Shown: in pieces, positions 1 through 8,160 of the stretch
How the letters are laid out: each line of letters begins with the position of its first letter
How positions within the stretch are numbered: position 1 is the stretch's first letter
From: Verrucomicrobiota bacterium
GTDB taxonomy: Bacteria; Verrucomicrobiota; Verrucomicrobiia; Verrucomicrobiales; Verrucomicrobiaceae
DNA: 12,839 nucleotides
Reading direction: 5' to 3'
NCBI GenBank assembly: GCA_023429545.1
Contig: JAEYUU010000386.1
Coordinates: 1 to 12,839 of the forward strand
Translations under genes and position numbers: made by a program
The notes under the pieces: model-generated
What the model saw: only the letters and a program-made list of their open reading frames with translations
Databases searched by the model: none
Told to the model about the DNA's origin: nothing

Positions 1-2
1 CC

Positions 3-188
3 CGTGCGCTTGCCGAAAGCGTCAGCCACATGCCGCAAGCTGAAGTGGAATCCATGGTGCTCGCAGAAGCCACCCAACTCGCCACAACCCGCTACGGAGC
101 TGCCTCCTGGCTGGAGCACCGCCGCGATCTGGGCGAGCCGATTCCCGGTCAATCACCACCGCCTCCGGCTCCCGCCGCCATGGCATGA
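3..188 (+). CDS. 3' end of an unidentified gene (61 C-terminal residues)
   Basis: This frame is open from the first bases of the window to a TGA at 186-188, so the gene starts outside the window. The visible residues begin RALAESVSHMPQAEVESMVL, which looks like amphipathic helix. They continue through a short helical stretch ending in SWLEHRRDLGE and finish with a proline/alanine-rich tail (four prolines in a row) and a terminal Met-Ala. I do not recognise a family. The competing frame that starts at position 4 gives an Arg/His-rich protein of low plausibility that runs into the next gene, so I prefer this one. The next gene starts 35 bases downstream on the same strand, so the two may be co-transcribed. 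Confidence 0.55.
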   Translation, partial: RALAESVSHMPQAEVESMVLAEATQLATTRYGAASWLEHRRDLGEPIPGQSPPPPAPAAMA

Positions 189-223
189 AGTGAGCTGTGA
201 ACTGAGGAGTCTTCGATCACACC

Positions 224-595
224 ATGCGCATCTTCGTTTACGGCATCCTCAAGCGCGGCCTGAGCAATCACGGCTGGATGGCCGGGCAGCAGTTCATTGC
301 CGAGGCACGTACCGCGCCCGTGTACCGCATGGTGGATTGCGGTGGTTATCCCGGCATGTTTCCCGTGGATCAAGACGGTGTGAGCATTCGGGGGGAAGTC
401 TGGGAGGTGGATGATGCCGGGCGAAAAAAGCTGGATGAACTGGAAAGCGTGGAAGAGGGCGAGTATGCGCTTGAGCCGGTGAAGTTCGCTGCAGCGAAAG
501 GTTCCACCGATGGTGTGATATCGCCTATCTTCACCTACATCTACAGGCGACCCGTTCAGGGCATGCCGGACGCGGGTGAGGACTGGAGGATATAG
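224..595 (+). CDS. Gamma-glutamylcyclotransferase-like (GGACT/AIG2/YtfP-type) protein
   Basis: A 123-residue cytoplasmic protein of the AIG2/YtfP/GGACT fold. Enzymes of this fold release 5-oxoproline from gamma-glutamyl compounds such as gamma-glutamylamines. The N-terminus FVYGILKRGLSNHG (residues 4-17) matches the family substrate-binding signature, which in human GGACT reads FVYGTLKRGQPNH. It is followed by GGYPGMFP (40-47), the strand GEVWEV (57-62) and LDELES (70-75). By alignment with LDDFES of human GGACT, Glu74 is the expected catalytic acid. The length is close to the usual 110-150 residues. The start is supported by the family motif beginning at residue 4; a GAGGAG lies at 204-209, rather far (14 bases) from the ATG. 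There is no signal peptide. The family assignment is firm; the true substrate is unknown, and many bacterial members are uncharacterised. Confidence 0.88.
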   Translation: MRIFVYGILKRGLSNHGWMAGQQFIAEARTAPVYRMVDCGGYPGMFPVDQDGVSIRGEVWEVDDAGRKKLDELESVEEGEYALEPVKFAAAKGSTDGVISPIFTYIYRRPVQGMPDAGEDWRI

Positions 596-640
596 CTGAC
601 GACCTTGGTTGGGTAAACGTCCCGTGAAATCGATGGGGGG

Positions 641-682
641 CAGCGGAAAGTATCCCAAACAGTTTTCACTGTCCTACCGCTG
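641..682. terminator. Possible two-part hairpin between convergent genes
   Basis: CAGCGG at 641-646 pairs exactly with CCGCTG at 677-682, and inside it ACAGT (659-663) pairs with ACTGT (668-672) around a TTTC loop. The inner and outer stems are separated by a 12-base and a 4-base bulge, so the structure is only moderately convincing. It lies between two convergent transcription units, where a bidirectional terminator would be expected. There is no clear T-tract on either side. The rest of the 596-766 gap shows nothing I can assign. Confidence 0.25.
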
Positions 683-766
683 ACCGTCGCACCGCTTACC
701 CGTTATATAGGCGGATATTAACTCGATGCGTTTCCTCGCGAGAAAGCCAATTGCCTGGATCTCCCC

Positions 767-1363
767 TCAATCCTTCTTCAGCAACTGCTGGATATCGAAC
801 TCCGTATAGCTGGGATCCTGGCCGTCCTTGAGCATGAGGGGGCGCGCGGACTTCTCCTGTTTCTTCAGAATTTGAGGTTCTGAACGGGTGGTGAAGGTGT
901 CGTTCTCAAACGAGGATACCTTTTCAGAATCCCACGGTGTCTTGTTGCCGTAGCGGTTCAGTGGGGACTTGAACTGATCATCCGCCAAAGGGCTTTCCTT
1001 GTCGCCGCCCTTGAACATCTTGCTGAGCAGTCCGCTCTTCTTGTCGGCGAGGGCGTACTCATCCGTCTTGAATTTCTTGTCGCGGAACTTCTTGCCGCCG
1101 GCGAACTCCTTCGTCTTGTAGGTGCCGTTTTCCAACTTCTTGCCCCCGCCCGCGTTGTACACCTTTTTCGTAAAGCTGCTCTTCACGTCGCGCGGATTGC
1201 GGAACTGCTCCTCCACGCGCTGGGACCACTTCATCTGCGAATAGGCTGGCCGGTTCTTTTTTTCTTCGGGCTTGCTGCTGCAGGACGCAAGAATGCACGG
1301 GATGGCTGCCATCAGGCACAGGCCGGTTTTGGGCATCGGGAAGCAAAGGGCGCGGAACGTCAT
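767..1363 (-). CDS. Small lipoprotein with tandem Lys/aromatic repeats
   Basis: Predicted 198-residue lipoprotein. A hydrophobic segment (about residues 15-27) ends in the lipobox Leu25-Ala26-Ser27-Cys28, after which a Ser/Lys/Glu linker begins, so the mature protein should be lipid-anchored at Cys28. Residues 73-88 and 89-104 form two directly adjacent 16-residue repeats with the pattern GGKK, six variable residues, KT, then Glu-aromatic-Ala. The spacing aromatic-x4-aromatic recurs at F64/Y69, Y82/F87, F98/Y103 and F152/F157. The protein is very Lys-rich and ends in a short helical tail (IQQLLKKD). The frame is open upstream to 1654, but that part overlaps the preceding gene and looks like a shadow. 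An in-frame ATG at 1336 would give a shorter, equally good signal peptide; neither start has a Shine-Dalgarno site. The gene follows the giant TPR gene by about 30 bases, suggesting one operon and a shared envelope role. I know no function for it. Confidence 0.75.
   Translation of the reverse strand: MTFRALCFPMPKTGLCLMAAIPCILASCSSKPEEKKNRPAYSQMKWSQRVEEQFRNPRDVKSSFTKKVYNAGGGKKLENGTYKTKEFAGGKKFRDKKFKTDEYALADKKSGLLSKMFKGGDKESPLADDQFKSPLNRYGNKTPWDSEKVSSFENDTFTTRSEPQILKKQEKSARPLMLKDGQDPSYTEFDIQQLLKKD
1052..1147 (-). repeat. Two tandem 16-residue repeats encoded within the lipoprotein gene
   Basis: Residues 73-88 (GGKKLENGTYKTKEFA) and 89-104 (GGKKFRDKKFKTDEYA) of the lipoprotein are directly adjacent. 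They share eight identical positions and swap Tyr/Phe at two others. The repeat is visible at protein level; I did not establish strong DNA-level identity. It probably arose by an old internal duplication. Confidence 0.6.
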
Positions 1364-1394
1364 TCTCAAAAGGAGGCAGAGTGGGGGAGGGAAG

Positions 1395-4300
1395 TCAGGG
1401 ATTCGTCCCAGACTGGCTCCTGCCAAGAAACAGCGTCTCCTGAAGCAATCCGTCCGGGAGCTGGAATTTTGCCAGTTCGGAGGGCAGGCGGTCAAGCTTG
1501 TTCCACGCGCGGTAGAGGGTGGCGAGCGCCTCGGCCAGTTCCTCACCCATGCCTTCGTGCTCCTTGAGCAGGAGGGTTTCCGCCTGCTCGTACTGGCGCT
1601 GGCGGGTGAGCAGGCCTGCGTACACGAGCACCAGTTCAGGGTGCGATTCGCCACGGCTGTGGGTGCGATCCAGCGCTTGGGCGGCGAGGGCTAGGGCCAG
1701 ATCCGTGCGGCCGCAGGCATCGAGCGCCTCCACATGCCCGATGGTGTCGCTGCCTCCGGGGTAGGGCAGGCGCACCAGCCTGGCAAAGAATTCCTGGAGA
1801 GCGTGGCGATCGCCCAGCCCCTGGTACACGGCGCTCAATACCGGAGCATCACGCAGGGAGCCTCCCGTGGTGGCCACGCCATGTGCCCAGGCGGGCTTGC
1901 CCTGCTTGAGCAGCGTTTCCACCGCGAGTCTCTGGGAAACGGCCACCACGATGTCTGACTTGCCGCGCCACGGCTGGGCCATGCGCGGCACATGGCGCTC
2001 ATCCAGATGCTGCGCGAGCGCGGCCAGAGCCAGCGACGAGGTGGTGCTGGGTGGCAGTGTGGTGATGGCATGGATCCAGGAAGCGGCGCGCGGACCCGCG
2101 GCCTCCTTCATCATGAAGGTGATCCAATCGCGCAATACGAACTCGTCCGGCGTATCCAGACTGAGCACGGAAGTGACGCGCGCCTGCTGGCGTGTGGGAT
2201 CCCAGTCCGGCGCCGCGGCCTCCAGCTTGAGCTGTTCCAGACGCAGGCGGAAGCGCTCGGTGGGATCCTTGATGGCCCGCTCCGCGCGCAGCAGCAGGCT
2301 CTGCGCCTCCGTCACGCGCTGGTGCGTGGCCAGCACCCGGCTCAGCGCCAGTACGCTGCCGGTGTGCAGCGCCTGGGTGGGCTGCAGGCGCATGCGAGCC
2401 ACCATGCCCACGGTCGTGCTTCCATCCGCCGGGCCGGAGCCGGAGCTCGGACTGCGCGTCACCAGATTCATCAGTTCGCGCATCTCATCCCAGAGTCCCG
2501 CATCCGCCACGAGTTCCGCGCGCAGTTTCAGCGTGTCGCGCGTGGCATCGCTGTAGAGATTGGAGAGATCCACCTTGCGCACCGCGTCCATGGCGCGGGC
2601 ATGGTTTCCTTGGGCCATCAGCAGGCGGGCGCGATGCAGGTGCGCCTCCACCTCCTGAGGCCAGAGTGCCGCCAGTTCCTCCCACGCCGCGAGCGCGCCG
2701 GGCTGGTCGCCGCGCCGTTCCAGCAGCAGGGCCAGTTCCTTCAGATAGGGCACCTGCGCCGGTTCCCGTGGACCGGTGGGCCTCACGGTGGTGACTCCGG
2801 TGAAGGCGTGCATCCTCAGCCCCACGATATCCTGCAGACGCGACAGGAAACGGGCGTGCTTCGTCTCGAGAAAGTTCTCCTGCAGATTGAGGGGGCGGTT
2901 CTGCAAGTCGGCGGCAAAAAGTTTCTCGATGTACGGGATGCCCGCTGCGCACTCCCAGGAGGCTTCACATACGCGCAGGAACTGCTCGCAGTATTCCAGA
3001 TTGGATGGCGCACGCTCAGGCAGCCTGCGGTACACCTCAATGCACGCGCGGGGCAGGCCATTGAGTTCCAGGTAGGTGCCCAGCTCCAGCAGCGTCTCCA
3101 CCGAATCATCGGCCTGCAGGTACTGGCGCACCAGACGGATGCGCTCGGGATGGCTGGAGGAGCGCAACTGGCGGAGCAGGGCCTGGTTCCTCCAGGCGCT
3201 GTACTCGTAGTTCGACTTCGGCCCCATGGCGATGCCACCGAGGCGCTGCAGCATGATCTGCTCCGCATGCAGCATGGGGCGTGAAAGGCCGTCCTGCCGG
3301 AGCAGGTCGCCCCATTCTCGCGCGTCATCCCAGTAGCTGCGCATGTGATTGAGTTCATCGATGCGCGGACCGGGCATCACAGCGCCGGGTGGTGGGCGGC
3401 CCATGAGCGGCTCGGCAAAGGGACGCAGGCAAAGGAAGCCGTTCGCGAGATATTGTTCAAGCCGCTTGCCCGCGGCTTCATCCGCTCCCGCAAGCCCGAG
3501 CAGCCGTATTTCACGCAGCGTGCCGAAGCCCGAAGGCGGAAGCTGACGCAGGCGATGGAAGCTCTCTCGCAGCAGCCGATCCCGTTCCAGCGGGGATGGA
3601 GCGAGACGCATGAGCTGCGCGGTGCTGTTCACAAAGAGGTCGATCGCCTGCGGCTCATCCGCGCGAATGGGCACCTGCCATGTCTCCATGAGGTGCATGT
3701 ACTGGAGGTCCGGCCGCCCCATGAGATCGGCGACCTGGGCAAGATTCCAGTGACTGGCTCCCAGATTGTTTCGCGATTCATTCGCCATGGCAAGGCTGCG
3801 CAGCGTGTAGGCGGACTCGTAGCGCTGGCGGGACTCCAGCTTCCGCGCGATGTCGATGATCTCTGTATTGCTGAGCAGCCGGGACTCACCCAGACGCTGC
3901 GCGGCATCCACCGGGAATGAAAACACGTTGTCCTCCGCCAGCATGTGGCAGACCGCCTGCAGCAGTCCCTTGCGCTGCCTGCGTTCCGCTTCGCTGCTGC
4001 GGGGGGAGGTGACCCAGGCAAGCAGGCCCTGCATGCCCTCCGAGCGCAGTCCGAGCCACACCTGGAGGAACTGCGCCTCCAATGTCTTCGCCGTGCCCAG
4101 GCGGGCGTTCACCAACTTGCGGAAGGATTCACCCGCTCCCGCGTAGCGCAATGCCCAGGCCATTTCGATTTCTGCCAGCCCCTCCGTGTGGCGTAGCAGA
4201 TCCGCCGTGGTTGCCTTGGGGGAAATCTCCCGGCGCAGGTGCATGAGTTCCTCGATTGCGCGCAGCCGCACCTGGGCTGCATCCTCCGGCACCAGCCCGA

Positions 4301-7300
4301 ACTCCCCACGCGGCAGTCCGAGGAAGGTGCGCAGGCGATCGCGCTCCGGCTGTTCCAGGCCCGGAGCGTTGTCCAGCGAGTTCAGCAGTGCGATGGGCAC
4401 CATGGGTTGCGCCTTGCGTTCATCAAGGAGGGGCCAGGGGAGCCGCTCCACCTGGGTGGCGGCCGTGGCGGCGGGCGGTTTGGAGTTGCGCAGGAGTTGC
4501 AGGAGCGTCTTCTCCGCGGCGGCGCCATCCCCGGTCTCCTTCTGCTGCAGCGCAAGACGCAGGAGGTTCTTCACATCCCATGAGCGCACCCGGGCGAGCT
4601 GCTCATGCACGCGGCGCGCGGCCCCGCCCTGACCGGTCTCCTCGTAGTGACGTGCCAGCTCTTCCAGGGAAGCCGGATCCTGCAGGGAGTGCAGTTCCAG
4701 CCTGCGGCGCGCCTGATCCGCCTCTGTCATGCGGAAGTCCTGCTCCAGCAGCGACACCAGCTCGCGCCACTCGGTTGTCTCCCGCGACTGCGGCGCGGTG
4801 GCGGCGATCTGTTTCTGGAAGTAGATGGCGCTGCGCAGATCGCCTGCGTTCATGGCGGCCGTGCGGAGCTGCTCCAGGGAGAAGGGCGTGTCCGGCGCGG
4901 CATAGTAGGCCTGCTTCATCTCCGCGAAGGCCTTCGCGGCGTCGCCTTGCTTCTCATGCACGGAGGCGAGCGCCTCATGCCAGAATCCTTCGAAGGGAGC
5001 GCGCCGCGAGCGCTCCTGCAATGCGGTGAGCAGGAGGTCCAGCCGCTTCTCCACCTCCACATCGGGCAGGCTGCCCTGCATCACATCCGCCCAGAGCAGA
5101 CGCTCCAGCGCGCGGGAGAAGAGATCGCGGCGGCGTTTCACATCTGCCTCGTCCTCCAGGAGCTGCATCTGGGTGTCCACGTACTCCTTGTGCTGGCGCT
5201 GGGCGATGAGGATCTCCGCATAGCGCTCCAGCAGCGGCGCCGCATTGCCACGCGAGTCCTTTGCTGCCTTCTGCCAGAGATTCATGGCTTCATCCCGCCG
5301 GCCCGCCTCCAGGTAATACTGCGAAAGTGAGGACAGCACTGCTTCATTGCGCGGCTCCTCCTTCGCGAGACTCTCCAGAATGCGGATCGCTTCCACGGTG
5401 CCGCGTGGATTGTCCCCATCCAGGCTGCTTCGGGTCCAGCGCAGCAACTGCACATGCGAGCGCGCCTCAATATAGGAGGCAAGACTGGCGAAGGTGACGT
5501 CCGGGTCGCGGGGTGGCGCCATGGAGCGTGTGGATGTGAAGGAGGGCCGGTTTCCCTCCTGCTCCGCGAGACGCAATAAATAGCTGGTCCGGCTGCCAGG
5601 GTCCAGCGTGGAAAGTAGTCGCAACTGTCTGATGGCCAGTGTCGTATTCCTGTCTGTGGTGGCGAGATCCAACAACAACTTCTCCACCTCCACTGGCACG
5701 GCAACCCACTGATGGTTCGCGTCGAAATGGATGAGGCCGACCAGATCATACGCGAGCTGGGTGAGATCCGCCCGGAAGGCCCACCACGCGGCGCGGTACT
5801 CACGCTCAGGGGTCACGGGCACGGGCGGCACGAGCAGGGGACGCACCACGCCCTGCACCCAGAGCGGACTCCAACCCGTGAACCGTGGCCAGGGTGCCTG
5901 GCTCCACTGCGCGACATACACTCCCGCTGCCTGACCAAGCGCAAAATCCAGCACCGCCTGCGGCACGTTCGCCTTGGCCTGCGGCGGCGGTGCGTCTGAG
6001 CCGAAGCCCTCCCCGGTGAAGATGGCCGGCAGGCGGAATTCATTGCTCTGTTGCGTCTGGGCGATGGGACGCAGGGCCTGATCTCCGGAAAGCATGGCGA
6101 GGATGCGCTCATCCACCTCCTGCCGCTGCTCATGCGTGGTGCTGAGGGACCAGGCCTTCTCCAACAGGGGCATGGCCTCATCCGTGGCGCCGCGTTGGGC
6201 CAGGATATCCGCCAGCGCGAGGAAGTCCGGGGGCCCCGCTGTGCTCTCCGTGGAACGCAGCGCGAATGTTTCCGCCAACTCCATCTTCCCGGACGCGGCA
6301 AAGAACGAGGCGATGGCGCGCAGGCGGCGATGTTTCTCGTCCGCACCGGCGCCGGGCAGGTTCCGCCATGCTTCGAAGACCTCCACGGCCTCCTTGTCCC
6401 GCTGGCGTTTCACGAGGAAGGACGCCAGCTCAAAGACCGGCTCCGCCTTCTCCGGAGTCCGGCGCACGCGGGCGCGCAGGACGAGTTCGATGACGCTGTC
6501 CAGCGAGCGCTGCTGGGCGAACTGCAGGATGAGCTTCTCCACCTCTGGCACACCGCCCTGCACGGAGAGCAGATCCTTCAGCCTTTGCTCAGCCTTCGCC
6601 TGCTCATTGGCCTGCAGATGCGCCTCGCACCGCATAAGCACCAGTGCGGCGGGGTCGGAGGCATCTCCCTTGAGGGAGGCATCCAGCAGTTTCGCCGCCT
6701 CTCCATGCGCTTCACTTTCGAAAAGGGCACGCACCAGATCCCAGCGGTACTCCGTGGAGTTGGGGAAGGCCTTCACCAGTTCCCGCAGCCACTTCACCCG
6801 ATCGCCGAGATCCACCACCAGACTGGAGAAGCGTGCCACATCACTCAGCGCCTGCTCGCGCGGTGGTGTCTCCTGCGCCGTCTTGATGAGGTCCGCCTTC
6901 AGTGCGTCAAGCTGGTTGAATCGCTCATGCAGCCTTACGAGCCTCTGGAAAAACTGGCCGTAGCGCCAGTCCTTGAAATGGAGCAGCGCCAGCCCCTTGC
7001 GCAGGGACTTCGCCGCATCATCGAACTGGTCCGCCTGCTCTTCCAGCCGCGAGAGATCATAGAGCGCATCCAGCCGCTTTGCCGGGTCGCTGGAGTCCGC
7101 CATCTGCCGGTAAAGAGTCACCGCCTTTTCCAGGAATCCAGCGCCCAGAAGAAGCTGCGCCACCTCCCGCGTGAGGTCCGCGTGATCCGGCTGCAGCGTG
7201 ACCGCCTTCTCCCAGGCGGCAGAGGCATCCTCGCGCTTCTCGGCCATCAGCGCCACACGCCCTTCCTCGACCAGCAGGGTGGCGCGTGCGAGATCCTTGT

Positions 7301-7925
7301 CGGTATACGTGGCCCCCAGCTTGCGCAGATAGTCGAGGGCGATCGCGTACTCACCCGCGCTCTGTGCCAGGTCCGCGCGCGCCCGCAGCGCGATGGCATT
7401 TGCCGCATCCTGCTTCAGCACTTCATCGTAACGCGCCTTGGCCTCGGCAAACCGGTCCGCCTTGCGCAGCAGATGCGCATGCACCAGCACCACGTGGGGA
7501 TGGGGTTGCGCCTTCGCCTGCGCCGCGATGCTCTCCAGGAGGAACGCCGTGGAATTGTGCTTTTCGTAAAGTTCCCACAACAGATCCAGCACCCGTCCGT
7601 ACTCCGGCTTTTCCACAAGGAGATTCAGGTACTCCGTGGCCAGGCGCGTGTCCTTCTCCGCCCAAGGCTTTGCTTGGGAGGCTGTCTCGGGCATGGCTTG
7701 GGAAGACGATGGGGCAGGGGAGGGGGATTGTGCCTGGATGGACTGGCAGCATGCAAACACCACAAGCGCCATGGCCGCAGCCAGCATTCCTGATCCTGGG
7801 CTGGAATCGCGTGATCCTCTGGACCACGAGCGCGGCTGCTGAAGCGGACTGAGCCACCATTCGGAGCCAGTCACGCCCGCGCTACGGCGACACGCGCATC
7901 GACAAGTCCGGGGGGCGTCAGACAT
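1395..7925 (-). CDS. Giant exported tetratricopeptide-repeat protein (2176 aa)
   Basis: A roughly 240-kDa protein built almost entirely of paired amphipathic helices of TPR type. Clear units include RFAEAKARYDEVLKQD (158-173), REDASAAWEKAVTLQPDHAD (231-250) and FLEKAVTLYRQM (264-275). Similar units recur near residues 840-905 and 1720-1790 and continue close to the C-terminus. A hydrophobic segment at residues 47-65 ending SIQA|Q looks like a signal peptide, preceded by an unusually long Arg/Trp-containing N-region. An alternative reading is a lipoprotein signal around Cys59/Cys60. A Pro/Ser-rich linker (67-80) follows, then the repeats. Residues 670-718 break the pattern with a Trp-rich, Pro-rich segment (W674, W679, W685, W689, W714, W715). 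TPR proteins scaffold protein-protein contacts; no catalytic domain is evident. I chose the ATG at 7925; a GTG at 7874 is a possible later start. The lipoprotein gene follows directly. The specific role is unknown. Confidence 0.87.
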   Translation of the reverse strand: MSDAPRTCRCACRRSAGVTGSEWWLSPLQQPRSWSRGSRDSSPGSGMLAAAMALVVFACCQSIQAQSPSPAPSSSQAMPETASQAKPWAEKDTRLATEYLNLLVEKPEYGRVLDLLWELYEKHNSTAFLLESIAAQAKAQPHPHVVLVHAHLLRKADRFAEAKARYDEVLKQDAANAIALRARADLAQSAGEYAIALDYLRKLGATYTDKDLARATLLVEEGRVALMAEKREDASAAWEKAVTLQPDHADLTREVAQLLLGAGFLEKAVTLYRQMADSSDPAKRLDALYDLSRLEEQADQFDDAAKSLRKGLALLHFKDWRYGQFFQRLVRLHERFNQLDALKADLIKTAQETPPREQALSDVARFSSLVVDLGDRVKWLRELVKAFPNSTEYRWDLVRALFESEAHGEAAKLLDASLKGDASDPAALVLMRCEAHLQANEQAKAEQRLKDLLSVQGGVPEVEKLILQFAQQRSLDSVIELVLRARVRRTPEKAEPVFELASFLVKRQRDKEAVEVFEAWRNLPGAGADEKHRRLRAIASFFAASGKMELAETFALRSTESTAGPPDFLALADILAQRGATDEAMPLLEKAWSLSTTHEQRQEVDERILAMLSGDQALRPIAQTQQSNEFRLPAIFTGEGFGSDAPPPQAKANVPQAVLDFALGQAAGVYVAQWSQAPWPRFTGWSPLWVQGVVRPLLVPPVPVTPEREYRAAWWAFRADLTQLAYDLVGLIHFDANHQWVAVPVEVEKLLLDLATTDRNTTLAIRQLRLLSTLDPGSRTSYLLRLAEQEGNRPSFTSTRSMAPPRDPDVTFASLASYIEARSHVQLLRWTRSSLDGDNPRGTVEAIRILESLAKEEPRNEAVLSSLSQYYLEAGRRDEAMNLWQKAAKDSRGNAAPLLERYAEILIAQRQHKEYVDTQMQLLEDEADVKRRRDLFSRALERLLWADVMQGSLPDVEVEKRLDLLLTALQERSRRAPFEGFWHEALASVHEKQGDAAKAFAEMKQAYYAAPDTPFSLEQLRTAAMNAGDLRSAIYFQKQIAATAPQSRETTEWRELVSLLEQDFRMTEADQARRRLELHSLQDPASLEELARHYEETGQGGAARRVHEQLARVRSWDVKNLLRLALQQKETGDGAAAEKTLLQLLRNSKPPAATAATQVERLPWPLLDERKAQPMVPIALLNSLDNAPGLEQPERDRLRTFLGLPRGEFGLVPEDAAQVRLRAIEELMHLRREISPKATTADLLRHTEGLAEIEMAWALRYAGAGESFRKLVNARLGTAKTLEAQFLQVWLGLRSEGMQGLLAWVTSPRSSEAERRQRKGLLQAVCHMLAEDNVFSFPVDAAQRLGESRLLSNTEIIDIARKLESRQRYESAYTLRSLAMANESRNNLGASHWNLAQVADLMGRPDLQYMHLMETWQVPIRADEPQAIDLFVNSTAQLMRLAPSPLERDRLLRESFHRLRQLPPSGFGTLREIRLLGLAGADEAAGKRLEQYLANGFLCLRPFAEPLMGRPPPGAVMPGPRIDELNHMRSYWDDAREWGDLLRQDGLSRPMLHAEQIMLQRLGGIAMGPKSNYEYSAWRNQALLRQLRSSSHPERIRLVRQYLQADDSVETLLELGTYLELNGLPRACIEVYRRLPERAPSNLEYCEQFLRVCEASWECAAGIPYIEKLFAADLQNRPLNLQENFLETKHARFLSRLQDIVGLRMHAFTGVTTVRPTGPREPAQVPYLKELALLLERRGDQPGALAAWEELAALWPQEVEAHLHRARLLMAQGNHARAMDAVRKVDLSNLYSDATRDTLKLRAELVADAGLWDEMRELMNLVTRSPSSGSGPADGSTTVGMVARMRLQPTQALHTGSVLALSRVLATHQRVTEAQSLLLRAERAIKDPTERFRLRLEQLKLEAAAPDWDPTRQQARVTSVLSLDTPDEFVLRDWITFMMKEAAGPRAASWIHAITTLPPSTTSSLALAALAQHLDERHVPRMAQPWRGKSDIVVAVSQRLAVETLLKQGKPAWAHGVATTGGSLRDAPVLSAVYQGLGDRHALQEFFARLVRLPYPGGSDTIGHVEALDACGRTDLALALAAQALDRTHSRGESHPELVLVYAGLLTRQRQYEQAETLLLKEHEGMGEELAEALATLYRAWNKLDRLPSELAKFQLPDGLLQETLFLGRSQSGTNP

Positions 7926-7931
7926 TCATGG

Positions 7932-7937
7932 ATAATA
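7932..7937 (-). promoter_or_regulatory. Possible -10 element directly upstream of the giant TPR gene
   Basis: On the minus strand the sequence reads TATTAT, five of six matches to TATAAT, ending six bases before the ATG at 7925. No convincing -35 box lies at the expected distance. If real, transcription would begin at or next to the start codon, giving a leaderless message. That would fit the absence of a Shine-Dalgarno site. This is inference from position only. Confidence 0.3.
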
Positions 7938-8136
7938 CGTCAATTGCGGGCGGATGCATGCCATTCTGTTTACATTTCCTTGAAGGGCAGGGGTTGCCCC
8001 GGCCAGCTAGCATTTCATGGAAGTCAAAGCCTCCACACCGGACAGAAAGTCTCGGGTTTCCCACACGACTTCATTGACCCATCTCCGGCTTCATGCGCAT
8101 TGCTTTCCCGTGCTCCAGAATATCGGGCCTGCCACG

Positions 8137-8142
8137 TATCAT
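8137..8142 (+). promoter_or_regulatory. Possible -10 element for the alpha/beta hydrolase gene
   Basis: TATCAT matches TATAAT at five of six positions and lies 18 bases before the ATG at 8161. The best -35 candidate at 17-base spacing (TCCAGA, 8114-8119) matches only three of six positions, so this is weak. The 7926-8160 gap separates divergent genes and must hold both promoters. It also contains a short hairpin, GGGCA/TGCCC at 7985-7999, of unknown meaning. Confidence 0.25.
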
Positions 8143-8160
8143 CCCGCTCCATCCCTCCGT

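Noticed and set aside
149..658. A 169-residue minus-strand frame over the cyclotransferase gene.
   Set aside because: The plus-strand frame carries clear family motifs (FVYGILKRG, GGYPGMFP, LDELES), while the minus frame is His/Pro-rich with no motif.
731..745. A palindrome around CTCGCGAG near the end of the lipoprotein gene.
   Set aside because: The stem is short, needs a bulged base and has no T-tract, so I could not support it as a terminator.
1364..1654. N-terminal extension of the lipoprotein frame up to an ATG at 1654.
   Set aside because: It overlaps the end of the giant TPR gene in another frame, is Cys/Ser/Arg-rich, and would place the lipoprotein signal in the middle of the protein.
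1992..3284. A 430-residue plus-strand frame, also antisense to the giant TPR gene.
   Set aside because: It has the same Gly/Arg/His/Gln-rich shadow composition, with no motif and no ribosome binding site. The minus-strand frame explains the region.
6051..7793. A 580-residue open frame on the plus strand, antisense to the giant TPR gene.
   Set aside because: It is rich in Arg, Gln, His and Leu with no recognisable domain, and lies opposite a coherent TPR protein. Long antisense frames are expected in GC-rich coding DNA.
8017..8160. N-terminal extension of the hydrolase frame to an ATG at 8017.
   Set aside because: It would put 48 mostly His/Ser/Arg residues before a normal signal peptide, which works best starting at 8161.
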